Part shown: positions 1-12,000 of the stretch, piece after piece
Numbering within the stretch: position 1 is the stretch's first letter
Layout: each line of letters starts with the position of its first letter
Origin: Bacteroidia bacterium
Lineage (GTDB): Bacteria > Bacteroidota > Bacteroidia > AKYH767-A > OLB10
DNA: 64,000 bases
Assembly (NCBI GenBank): GCA_016788165.1
Contig: JAEUTH010000025.1
Span: 25,037 to 89,036, forward strand
Reading direction: 5' to 3'
The notes under the pieces: model-generated
What the model was told of the DNA's origin: nothing
What the model saw: the letters and a program-made list of their open reading frames with translations, nothing else
Databases searched by the model: none
Program-made: the position numbers and the translations under genes

Positions 1-3000
1 TTGGTTTTGGCGAAGTAGAAGATTATACCATAGAAATTACAGGTGCCTCATCTGTAGGTTTAACTTATGCATGGACTCCTGCTGCCAGCTTAAATAATTC
101 AACTGCAGCCAGTGTTACGGCAACTCCAACAACAACAACAACATATACAGTAACTGTAAGTGATCAGGCCGGCTGTACAGCTACTACTACCGTTTTAATT
201 GATGTAGTACAAACGCCTCCAACTCCTACTGCAATTGGCGATACCGTTTGCGGACCAGATACCGTAAACTTATCAGCTGCCTTATTCGACCCATTAAATA
301 CGATGATCTGGACCGACACAATTGGCGGCCCAATATTACATACTGGAACAAACTTCAGCCCATATGCTTCAACAAGTGGTACTTACTATGTTCGTGAATT
401 GGCAGGTGCATCAAGCTTAAATGTTGGCTTCAATGGTGTGGGTGCTCCGGTCGGATTTTTCCCAGATGTAGCATCATTCCAAAACTTTACGGTATTAAAT
501 AGTGAAGGAATTACCATCAATACGGTTCAAATTTCGACAAACTTAGGTTCCGGATCCTATCCTTTAGTAGTTGCATTAGTTAATCCTTTGGGCCAAATTG
601 TTTCTGTTGCCGATACTGTATATGTTACCGGAGGTTCAACAGCTTTACAAACGGTTACATTAAATCTTTTTGTGCCTGCTGGTAGTTGGCGTTTGCAACC
701 AATTGCTAACCCTAACTTAGCGGTACATAGCATAGCAGCACATCCTTATACTATTGCCAATCAAGTTAGCATAACCAGTTTTGGTAATGCGAGCAACCCT
801 GCATTCGCTGCGAATTTCTATGGTTTGTTCTATAATTGGAGTGTTTCAACAGCATGCTACAGTTTACCTACTATCGTAAATTATATAGTAAACGATCCTC
901 CGGGAATGAGTATTGCGTCAACAAATGGAAGTGCGTTTTGTGATTCGATAAGTACGGTATTAAGTATAATTGATTCAACAAATGTTTTTGATACATTTGA
1001 ATGGAGTCCTGCTACCGGGTTAAGTGCAACAACAGGCAGTTCAGTTTCGGTTTCATCATTAACCAATGTTTCTTATACGGTTATTGCACGCGATACCAAT
1101 TCAGGATGTAACAATGTTCAAACAATTGATTTAATTGTAAATCCTGCTCCGACAGTAATATTAAGCTTTACTGACACTACAGTTTGTACTACACAACCTA
1201 CAATTGCCTTTAATGCAACTGCAGCAAAATCGAGTGTGGCGCAGATAGGCACACGTATAAACCCGAATTTTGTAAATGGTCAAATTTATGGGGGCAATAC
1301 CACTCAATATGCGCAAATGATATTTACACCTGCTGAATTAAATGCAGCAGGCATAGTAGGCCCCACCAACATTACTTCATTAGCATTCCACGTTATGGGT
1401 AAGTTAACTACCACAACTTATACCGTGTCAATTAATTTACGTGCTGATGGAACTGTGCCGGCAAACTTTGCCAGCGCTACCCATTTAACACCAATTGGGG
1501 CCGCAAACTTTACAAGCTCCACAATTACTTCGGCTTTAGGTTGGAATACTTATAATTTTACAACGCCATTTGCCTGGGACGGTGTAAGCAATGTTTTGGT
1601 AAGTACCTGCTTTACACACAACATTCCCGGATTTTTTGATGTTGTTAGTACATCCAATGCTGGTGCTGTAAGATTAAATGCACTTAATGCTTCAGCTTGC
1701 GGTGCCATTACAGGCGGTTTGGCTGCTATAAATCCTAACGATAGGCCGAATGTGCGATTCACAGGTGGTAATGTAACCTACAGTTGGTCGCCAGCTTTAG
1801 GCTTAAGTGGTTCCACCATTGAAGATCCGACTGTAGATGTTACACAACTTCCTGTAAATGCAACTACTACCTACATTCTTACGGTAACAGATCCTGTTAG
1901 CGGTTGTACTGCAAACGACACCGTTAATGTTGAAGTTTTACCTGTACCATTAGCACCATTAGCTGCTGATACAAACCGTTGTGGTTTTGGACAAGTTGTA
2001 CTTAATGCAACTGCACAAGGAGGTTATACTTTAAATTGGTATGATGCACCAACAGGCGGAAACTTATTGGGTTCTGGTTCACCATTTATTTATGAGTTGG
2101 GCGCAACCACTACCATTTATGTTGAAGAGTTTAATGGAGGATGTGCCGGTCCACGAACCGCTGTAAATATTACCATATTCCCTGCACCGGCTGTAAATAC
2201 AAGTTCAGTCAATGCTCCAATTTGTGATGGTGCTGGCCCTGCAACATTAACAGCAAGTAGTGTAAACGACCCAAATTATATGTATGAGTGGTCACCTGCA
2301 TTAGGCTTAAGTGCCACTACAGGCGCTGTTGTTTCAGCATCACCGGTTGTTAATACCACTTACACTGTTTTAGGTATTGACACAGTAACCGGATGCCAAG
2401 ACACAGCAACTGTTTTTGTAGGTGTAGGTAACTCTATAATAATCAATAGCGTAACCGCAGTACAGGACACTATTTGTGTTGGAGGCACCACTTCATTGTT
2501 AGTAACTACGCCACCAACGGGTGCATATACGGTTCAGTCAATACCATTTGCACCGGTAGTTCCTATTTCAACATCTTTATCAGGAGTAGGTCCTGTAGGT
2601 GATGAAGGCACCTTATTGGGCGCACCGATTGGATTTAACTTCGATTATTTTGGAACGATTTATAATTCAGTTACGGTTCATACAAATGGTTATATTGTAT
2701 TCGCACCGCCAGCTTACGTATTTGGTTCATTTAGCCCAACCACAATACCTAATGCAGCAAATACCAATAGTTGGGCCGGTTTCTGGGCCGACTTAAATGC
2801 TGTAACTGGCAATATTACATTTGGAACAACGGGAGTTGCACCTTTCCGTAAATTTGTAATTAACTATAATAACGTTAACTATTTCTCTGCAACTCCATTC
2901 GTTTCGCATCAAATTGTATTAAACGAAACATTTAATACCATTGATGTGCACATGCAACATGCGCAAACAACCAATACACAAGCAATTGGTATGGAAAATC

Positions 3001-6000
3001 AAACGGGTACCATTGGTACTGCAGCGCCAGGCCGTAATGCAGGTATTTGGTCAACCGATAATGAATCGTGGAGTTTCGCTCCGCCCGCAACTGTAAATTA
3101 TGCATGGTCACCGGCAACTGGCTTAAGCAGCACCTCTGTTGCCAATCCTATTGCCAATCCAACAACTACTACCACATACACTGTTGTTATTACTGCAACT
3201 GAATCAGGTTGTACCAGTACGGGTTCAGTTACCATTGAAGTGCTTTCAATTCCAACTGACCCAATTGTAATGGGGCTTGATACCAATTGCGGTCCTGCTT
3301 TATTAACCTTTACTGCTGATCCGGGTAATCTTGTGGATACAGTTAAATGGTATGATGCGGCAACAGGTGGTACACTTTTAGGAGTTGGCGATAACCTTTC
3401 AATATTAGTTTCAAGTACTATTACAATTTATGCTGAACGTACTAATGGAACTTGCTTAAATCCAGGTGGTCGTACGGCTCATACTATTGTTATTAATCCA
3501 GCACCTGCTGTAGCAATTGATGGTGCGGCTACTATTTGCGAAAACAGTTCAACACCTTTATCGGTTTCGGCTGCTACTGTTGGAAATTACAACAATTATA
3601 TTTGGTTGCCGGCAACAGGTTTAAATACAACCGTTGGCCCTAATGTTATTGCTTCACCTATTGTAACAACAACCTATACAGTTTATGCTAGTTCACCAAC
3701 CAGTGGCGATAGTACATGCGGTAATGCGGCTACGGTTACTGTAACAGTTAACCCAGCACCAATCATTACTTCGGTTTCAATTTCACCAACACCTGTTTGT
3801 GAAGGAGATTCTGTACAGTTAACGGTTGTTACACCGTCAAGTGGTCCAAGTAACTATACAGTCACTTCTATTCCTTTTGCACCGGTTCTACCTTCTGGTC
3901 CAACTACGGAGTTATCTAATGGTGGTGTTGCTATTCAGGCATTAGCCACAGGTAGTTTAGACGATGGCACTTGGAATGTATCCTTACCCGTAGGTTTTGC
4001 ATTTGATTATTATGGAGTACCACAAACTACACTCGATGTTTCTACTAACGGCTTTATCGGATTTGGTGGCTTAAGTGGTCTAAATGGTTGTTGTACAGGT
4101 CAACTTATGCCTAATGCTTCTACACCAAATAATGTAGTGGCAATGGCTTGGGAGGATTGGAATCATACTGCTGGAATTATGGATGTATTTACCGTAGGTA
4201 CTACACCTTTCAGGAAGTTTGTGATTCGGGCTCAAGGTGTGCCTCGTTTTGGTGGCGCCAGTGGTCCAACTACTGCAATGATTGTTTTAAATGAAACACT
4301 TAATACTATTGAAATACATAACACTTCAGTTGTTTGTGTAGCAACAGATTTTACTACTCAGGGAATCGAAAATGGATCAGGTACATTGGCAACAACAGTT
4401 ACAGGCCGCAACTCAACCGGTGGTTGGTCAGCTACCAACGATGCTTGGCGATTTGCACCACCTACAAGTGTTACTTACAGTTGGGCGCCTAATGCAGGTA
4501 TGATTAACAGCAATACTGCAAATCCGCAAGCATTGGCAACAGCTAATACAACATACACTGTAACTGTAACAAACATTGCTACAGGCTGTACAAGTACTGC
4601 AACTGTTGCTAGTAATGTAACAGCATTACCCAAACCCTATTTGAATGCAGGTGATACCATTTTCTGCTCAAACGTTCCGCAATTTACGGTAACGGTTGGC
4701 GATTCTGGCGCATATGCTGGCGGATGGCCGGTAGGTACATTGTTCGATTGGGGAGTTAACGGTGGAGTTTTAACAGATAGCTTTATTACCATATTTGCTT
4801 CTGCAAATGTTAATGTAATTGTAACATTACCACCAAGTATGGGTGGCTGTACAGCTGGTAGCGATACTTCTACATTCGACTTGGGTACTATATTAACGCC
4901 TGTATTAACATTCCAAAGCGATAGTGTGATATGTTATGGCGATTCAACCGGTAGGTTAATAGGTAGAATTGACTCAGTATTCTCAGGAACACCTAATTAC
5001 AGATGGCAATGGTTTACATCACCCGGAAATGTTTTATTAAGGGATGTTACAAATAGTGAGTTAGTTGATACTTTGGATAATATACCGGCAGGATCGTACT
5101 ACTTATTGTTAACTGACCATCAAGGAGTACCTGTACCGCCTTATTGCCAACCTGATATTATAATAGAATCAGTAGGTGAACCAGTTGGACCGCTATTAGT
5201 TCTTGAGGAATTAGCAGGTCATATTGATGTACAATGTTATGGATATGCAACTGGTGCAATTGATTTGACCGTAATGGATGGAACAGCGCCTTACACTTAC
5301 GATTGGAGTACAGGCGAAACTACAGAGGATATTACAGGCTTGGTAGCCGGTATTTATACTTGTACTGTAACTGATGTTAGAGGCTGTACATATGAATTTG
5401 TAACGGAAATTTTCGAAAATCCACAGGTTACCGTAGGTACCGATCAAACCAATGTATCATGTAATGGAGGTTTTGATGGTACTGCTACTGTATATGTTAA
5501 TGGTGGTGTTGGTGGATATACCTACTTGTGGGATAATGGATCAACTGATCAAACAGCGTTTGATTTAACTGCAGGTGTACATACGGTAATTATCACCGAT
5601 AATTCGGGTACTCCTGGATGTGATACGATTATTTCATTCTTAATAACCGAACCGACATTGTTGGATGCAACAAGCAATGTAATAAACCTTAACTGTCATG
5701 GCGCAAGTAATGGTGTAGCAACTGCTTTCCCAACGGGCGGAAACCCACCATATAATTACTCATGGAACAGCATTCCGGTACAAACCACACAAACTGCTAC
5801 AGGCTTGGCTGCCGGAACTTATACATGCAGTATAACCGATTCAACCGGTTGTATGAAAGATTTGATTATTCAAATTACGCAGCCTGATTCATTAGTAGTT
5901 GGTACCACAATAGATGATCCTTCATGTAATGGTAGCAATGATGGCAGTGTTACTGCAACAGTAACAGGTGGTACCCCAGGTTATGCTTACTTATGGAGTA

Positions 6001-9000
6001 ATGGCGAAACCACTGAAACGGCATCGAACCTTACAGCAGGTACCTATGTTCTTACAGTAACAGATGCCAATGGTTGCCAGGTAATATCCAATATAGTTGT
6101 TAATGAGCCACTACCAATAACTACTACCGTAACATGCTTAACGGATGTTACTTGCAATGGCTTGTCTAATGGTACAGCTTGTATTTTAGCAACAGGAGGT
6201 ACACCGGGCTATAGTTATTTATGGAATACAGTACCCGCACAAACTACAGCCACAGCAACCGGATTAGCAGCAGGAAGTTATACACTAATAATTACGGATG
6301 CCGCAGGTTGTACAGCAACTGTTACCGTTACTATAAACGAACCTGCAGCAATTAGTGCTAATGCAGAAGTAACAAATCCATTATGTAATGGCGGTATGGG
6401 CTCAATTGAGTTGATCCCAACCGGAGGTACTGCTCCTTATTCTGTAATATGGTCAAACGGTTCTACCAATTTAATTAATGGTGGTTTATTAGCAGGAACT
6501 TACACCGCAACTATTACTGATGCTAATGGCTGTGTTTTAACAGAAACATACACAATTACTGACCCTGCTGCCATTGTTGTTTCAGGAACTGTAACCAATG
6601 TAAGTTGTAACGGTGGTGTAAACGGAGCTATCATATTAAATGTTACCGGTGGCTCTGGCTCTTACCTGTATCAATGGAGCAATGGCGAAACAACTGCCAA
6701 CATTACCGGCTTATTAGCAGGCTCATATACTGTAACCGTAACTGATCTTACATCATGTTCAGTAACACAAACATTTGTAGTGGCCGAACCAGCAGCATTA
6801 AGTTGCGTATGTAATGCCAATGTGGTTAATGTAAGCTGTTTTGGCGCTGCTGATGGTTCAATAACTGCACAACCAATGGGCGGCACTGCACCTTACAGTT
6901 ACTCATGGATACGAATTTCGCCAACTGTAAGTGGTGTTTTAGCTACTACACAAACAATAAGTGGCTTAACTGCCGGTACTTATGAAGTAACCATCACTGA
7001 TGCAAATGGATGTACTAAAGTTGGTACAGCCGTAGTAACTGAGCCAAATCAATTATTTGCATTCGGAACAGTAAGTGGTGGTAATTGTGGCGGTTCATCT
7101 AATGGCAGCATTGCTATGACAGTGTTTGGTGGTATTCCTCCATATAGCTATGTGTGGAATACAATACCTGCCCAAACAACTGCAATTGCTACAGGATTAG
7201 GCGCTGGATCATATACTTGTGTGGTTACTGATGCAAATGGTTGTACCGTTGCCGTTACCAATACGATTTCAACGCCAGCTCCAATTGTATTAACAACAAC
7301 AAAAACAAATGCACGTTGTAATGGTGCCAGTAATGGTACTGCAACTGTAAACGCAACTGGAGGAGTTTCGCCATATAATTATATGTGGAGTAACGGTAAA
7401 ACAACATCCAACATTCTTGGATTACCTGCCGGTACCTATACAGTAACAGTTACCGATGCAAATGGTTGTACAGCAATAGCAACGGTTGCTATTTCGCATC
7501 CTTCGAAAGTTGCTGCTTTATATGTTAGCACTAATCCAACTTGTTATGGTGCTTCTAACGGAGCAATTAACTTAACGGTTACAGGTGGTACACCTCCATA
7601 TACATATACTTGGTCAAATGGATCTACTAACGAGGATCAGGCAGGATTAACAGCCGGTATTTACTCAGTTGTTATTAAAGACAACAAAGGTTGCGTATTA
7701 ACTGCAATGGTTACCTTGGTACAACCTAATGCAATTGTTGTAAGCACTTCGATTAATAATGTGAAATGTAACGGTGCAAACACCGGCAAAGCAACAGCTA
7801 ATGTTACCGGAGGTACAGCACCTTATACTTACTTATGGAGTACAGGTGGTACAACTGTTACTATTAAAAATTTAGCCGCAGGAACCTATACGGTAACTGT
7901 AACTGATTCAAAAGGTTGTACTGGTGTTGGTACTGCAACCATCAACCAACCAGCTGCTTTAGTTTGTAACACTACCGTTATAAATAATGTAAGTTGTTTT
8001 GGTGGAACAAATGGTAAAGTACAGGTAAGTGTAAGTGGCGGTAAAGCACCTTATACGTATTTATGGAATACCAACCCAATAGCAACAACAGCAATTGTTA
8101 ACAATGTAGCTGCCGGTACTTATACAGTAACCGTAAAAGATAAAAACAATTGTACAACCGTATGTATGGTTACAGTTACACAACCTGCATCAGCAATGAG
8201 TTTAACTATGTCGGGCTCAGTTGTAGCATGTAATGGTGGAAACACCGGTACTGCATCTGTTGTTGCATCCGGAGGTACTGCACCTTACACCTATTTATGG
8301 AATACAATTGTTGCCCAAACAACCAGTTCAATAGCAGGTTTAACTGCAGGCACCTATATGGTAACCGTAACTGATGCTAATGGCTGTACACAAACAGGCA
8401 ATGCTGTTGTTACTGAAAACACTGCATTGACAATAACAGCCACTACTTCGGATTTAGTTTGCGGAATCACTAATACAGGTCAAGTAAATGCAGTTGCAAA
8501 TGGAGGTTTAGCCCCATATACTTACGTATTAGGTCCTTTAAACTTAACACAAGCAAGTGGGCTGTTTACAGGCTTAGCTCAGGGTACATATGATGTAACA
8601 GTTACTGATGCTGCTGGCTGTACTGCTGTAATAACAGGACTTGTTGTTAATCAACCTGCTCCATTGTCAATGGGTGCAACATCAGGAACGAATGTAACAT
8701 GCTTCGGTGGCAATAACGGAACGGCAACTGCTGGTGTAGTAACCGGTGGTACTATGCCATATTCTTATAGCTGGAATACAGTTCCACCACAAGCAACAGC
8801 TACAGCTACAGGTTTAGTTGCGGGTACATATATTGTAACAGTAACCGATGCAGGTGGATGTACTACCTCTGGTAACGTTACAATAACAGAACCTGCTACA
8901 GCAATGGTATTATCTATTGTAAATCAAACCAATCCATCGTGCAGTGGCGGTGCTACAGGTACTGCCGAAGTTGATGCAACCGGTGGTACAGGTCCATACA

Positions 9001-12000
9001 CTTATTTATGGAGTGATGGTCAAACTACGGCTGCTGTAACAGGTTTAATGGCAGGTACATATCAGGTAACTGCAACTGATGCGAATGGATGTCAGGCAAT
9101 GGCTACTATCATTATTTCGCAACCTAATCAGTTTGTTGTAACAGCAACATTTACGGATGTGTTGTGTAATGGAAATAGCGATGGAACTATAACAGCCAGT
9201 GTATCAGGCGGTAACGCTCCATTTAGCTACGATATTGGTATCGCAAACAACAACACCGGACTATTTACCGGATTAGCTGCAGGAAATTATATTGTAACAG
9301 TTACAGATAATGGCGGATGTACTGCAACTACTTCTGTAACAATATCAGAACCAAGCGCATTAATTGCAAATTCAACATCTACCAATGTAGCTTGTGCAGG
9401 TGGTAGTAATGGTAACGCTGCTGTTTTTGTTGTTGGTGGTGTAATGCCTTATGCATATGCATGGTCGAATGGAAATACAACACAAAATGTTTCAGCATTA
9501 TCAGCAGGTACCTATACAGCAACAGTTACTGATGCTAATGGATGTACAATTACCAGTGAAGTTATTATAACTGAGCCTGCTGCCATAGCCTTGTCAACTA
9601 CGCAAGTTGATGTTGTGTGTAACGGTGGTAACACTGGCTCAGCAACTGTGAATGCAACGGGTGGTTCTGCACCATATTTCTATATGTGGAGCAATGGTCA
9701 AATGACTCAAACCGCTACCGGTTTGTCTGCCGGTGTTTATACGGTTACGGTTGCTGATTACAATGGATGTACGCAAAGTATAGCGGTTACAATTAACAGT
9801 AGTACTTCAATTGTTGTTAACCCAACAGCGGGCACTATAACTTGCTTTGGTGGTACTACAACGGTTTCTGTAGCACCAACCGGAGGTACTGCACCTTATT
9901 CATACACTTGGAGTCATGATGGTGGTAATACTACAAATACTGCAATTGTTGGTGCAGGCGTTTATTATGTAACTATTACTGACTCATTAGGATGTCAAGT
10001 AACTTACTGTTTCATTGTTACTGAACCTGCACAGCTTATGTGTGCTATTTCAAGTACCAATGTATTATGTAATGATATAGCTAATGGCACAGCAACCGTT
10101 TCTACAGTTGGTGGTACGCCTGGTTATACCTATTTATGGAGCAATGGAAGTACCGATGCTGCCTTAACAGGTTTAGCAGCAGGTTCATATACTGTAACTG
10201 TAACTGATGCAAATGGATGTACTTCTGTTTGCTCTGTAACAATAGCTGAACCGGCTGTGTTAACCTTAGGAACCAGCACCAGCAATACATCTTGTGGTAC
10301 TGATAATGGTACGGCAACTGCAGTTGTAGGTGGTGGAACCATGCCTTACTCATACATTTGGAGTACAGGCGAAACCACTGCATCAATTGCAAATTTAGCT
10401 GCCGGTTCATACACCGTAGTAGTTATGGACGCCAATGGTTGTGGCCCGTTAACAGCAACAGTTGTAATTGGAAACAATGCACCTGTAAGCTGTACTACCA
10501 CTACGATTAATCCTACTTGTTCGGGCTATGCTAACGGTAGCGCATCAGTAGTTGCGGCCGGTGGCAATGGTTCATATACTTACATGTGGAATACGGCACC
10601 AATACAAACTACTATAACCGCTACCGGTTTAGCAGCGGGTACTTATGAAGTAGTTGTTACCGACTTAAGCGGTTGCACAAGTGTTTGTACGGTTGAACTT
10701 ACAGAGCCAGATCCATTAGTACTTACATCTACACAAAATAATAATGCATGTAATGGTGGCGTAAGTGGTATTGCAACAGTTACACCTTACGGTGGAACAC
10801 CTTATACTGTTGGCGAACCATACACTTATTTGTGGACAAATGGCGTAACGACAGCAACTGCAACAGGTTTGGCAAGTGGTACTTATTATGTAACGGTTAC
10901 GGATTCTGTAGGTTGTTCAGCAGTTATTTGCATTATCATGCAACAACCTGTTGTAATGTCTTGCAATACTTCAACTACACCAACTGTTTGTGGTCAGGCA
11001 ATTGGTTCGGCTACAGTTAATGTGTTTGGTGGTCAAGCTCCATTTACATACATGTGGAATACAGCACCTATGCAAACCAATGCAATAGCAACCTTATTAT
11101 CAGCCGGTACTTATACTGTTGTAGTTACGGATGCAAATGGTTGCACTACCTCTTGTACTGCAACAGTGGTTCAACCGGGTTCTGTTTCATATACCCTTGC
11201 AGTTGTAAACGCAGCATGTTCGGGTGGTATGGGAACAATTACCGCAAGTGGATTAAATGGTGGCACACCACCTTATAATTACATGTGGAGTAATGGCGCA
11301 ACTACGGTTTCTATTAACGATGTTGCTGGTACCTATACTTTAACAGTAACAGATGCTAACGGATGTTCTGTAACACAAACAGCAACTATTACTGAGCCTG
11401 CTTTATTAGTTGCAGGTTCCACTCAGGTTGATGTTACTTGCAATGGAAACAGCAATGGAAGTGCATGTGCTACGGTAACCGGAGGTACACAACCATATAC
11501 TTATAGTTGGAATACCGGTGCAAGTTCTGTTTGTGTAAATGGTTTAGTTGCAGGTTCATATACTGTAACTGTAACAGATGCAAACGGTTGTACCTCATCA
11601 ACTGTTATTACAATTGCGCAACCGGCTGTACTTGACTCAAGCAGCACTTCTGCAACAGTAGCAAGTTGTGGCTTAAGTAATGGTACAGGTACTGTAAATA
11701 TTACAGGTGGCACTGCACCATATACTTATGCATGGAATACGGTTCCGGTACAAACTACACAAACTGCAACAGGCTTGATGGGTGGTAATAATTTTGTTAC
11801 TGTAACCGATGCCAATGGTTGCTCTGTTACTATTTGTGTTGCTGTACCTGCAAGCAATGGAATTGGCTTGTCATTAAACAGTCCTGTTTATGCCGGTGGT
11901 GTAAATATCCGTTGTAATGGTGGTGCTGATGGTTCTGTTAACCTTACTACAAGTGGCGCAGGTCCATTTACTTACAGTTGGAGTAACGGAGCTACCACTG

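Noticed and set aside
10102..10410. Open frames of 60-100 codons on the minus strand inside the giant adhesin gene
   Set aside because: They mirror the SprB repeats in antisense, recur at repeat spacing and have no protein-like composition of their own.
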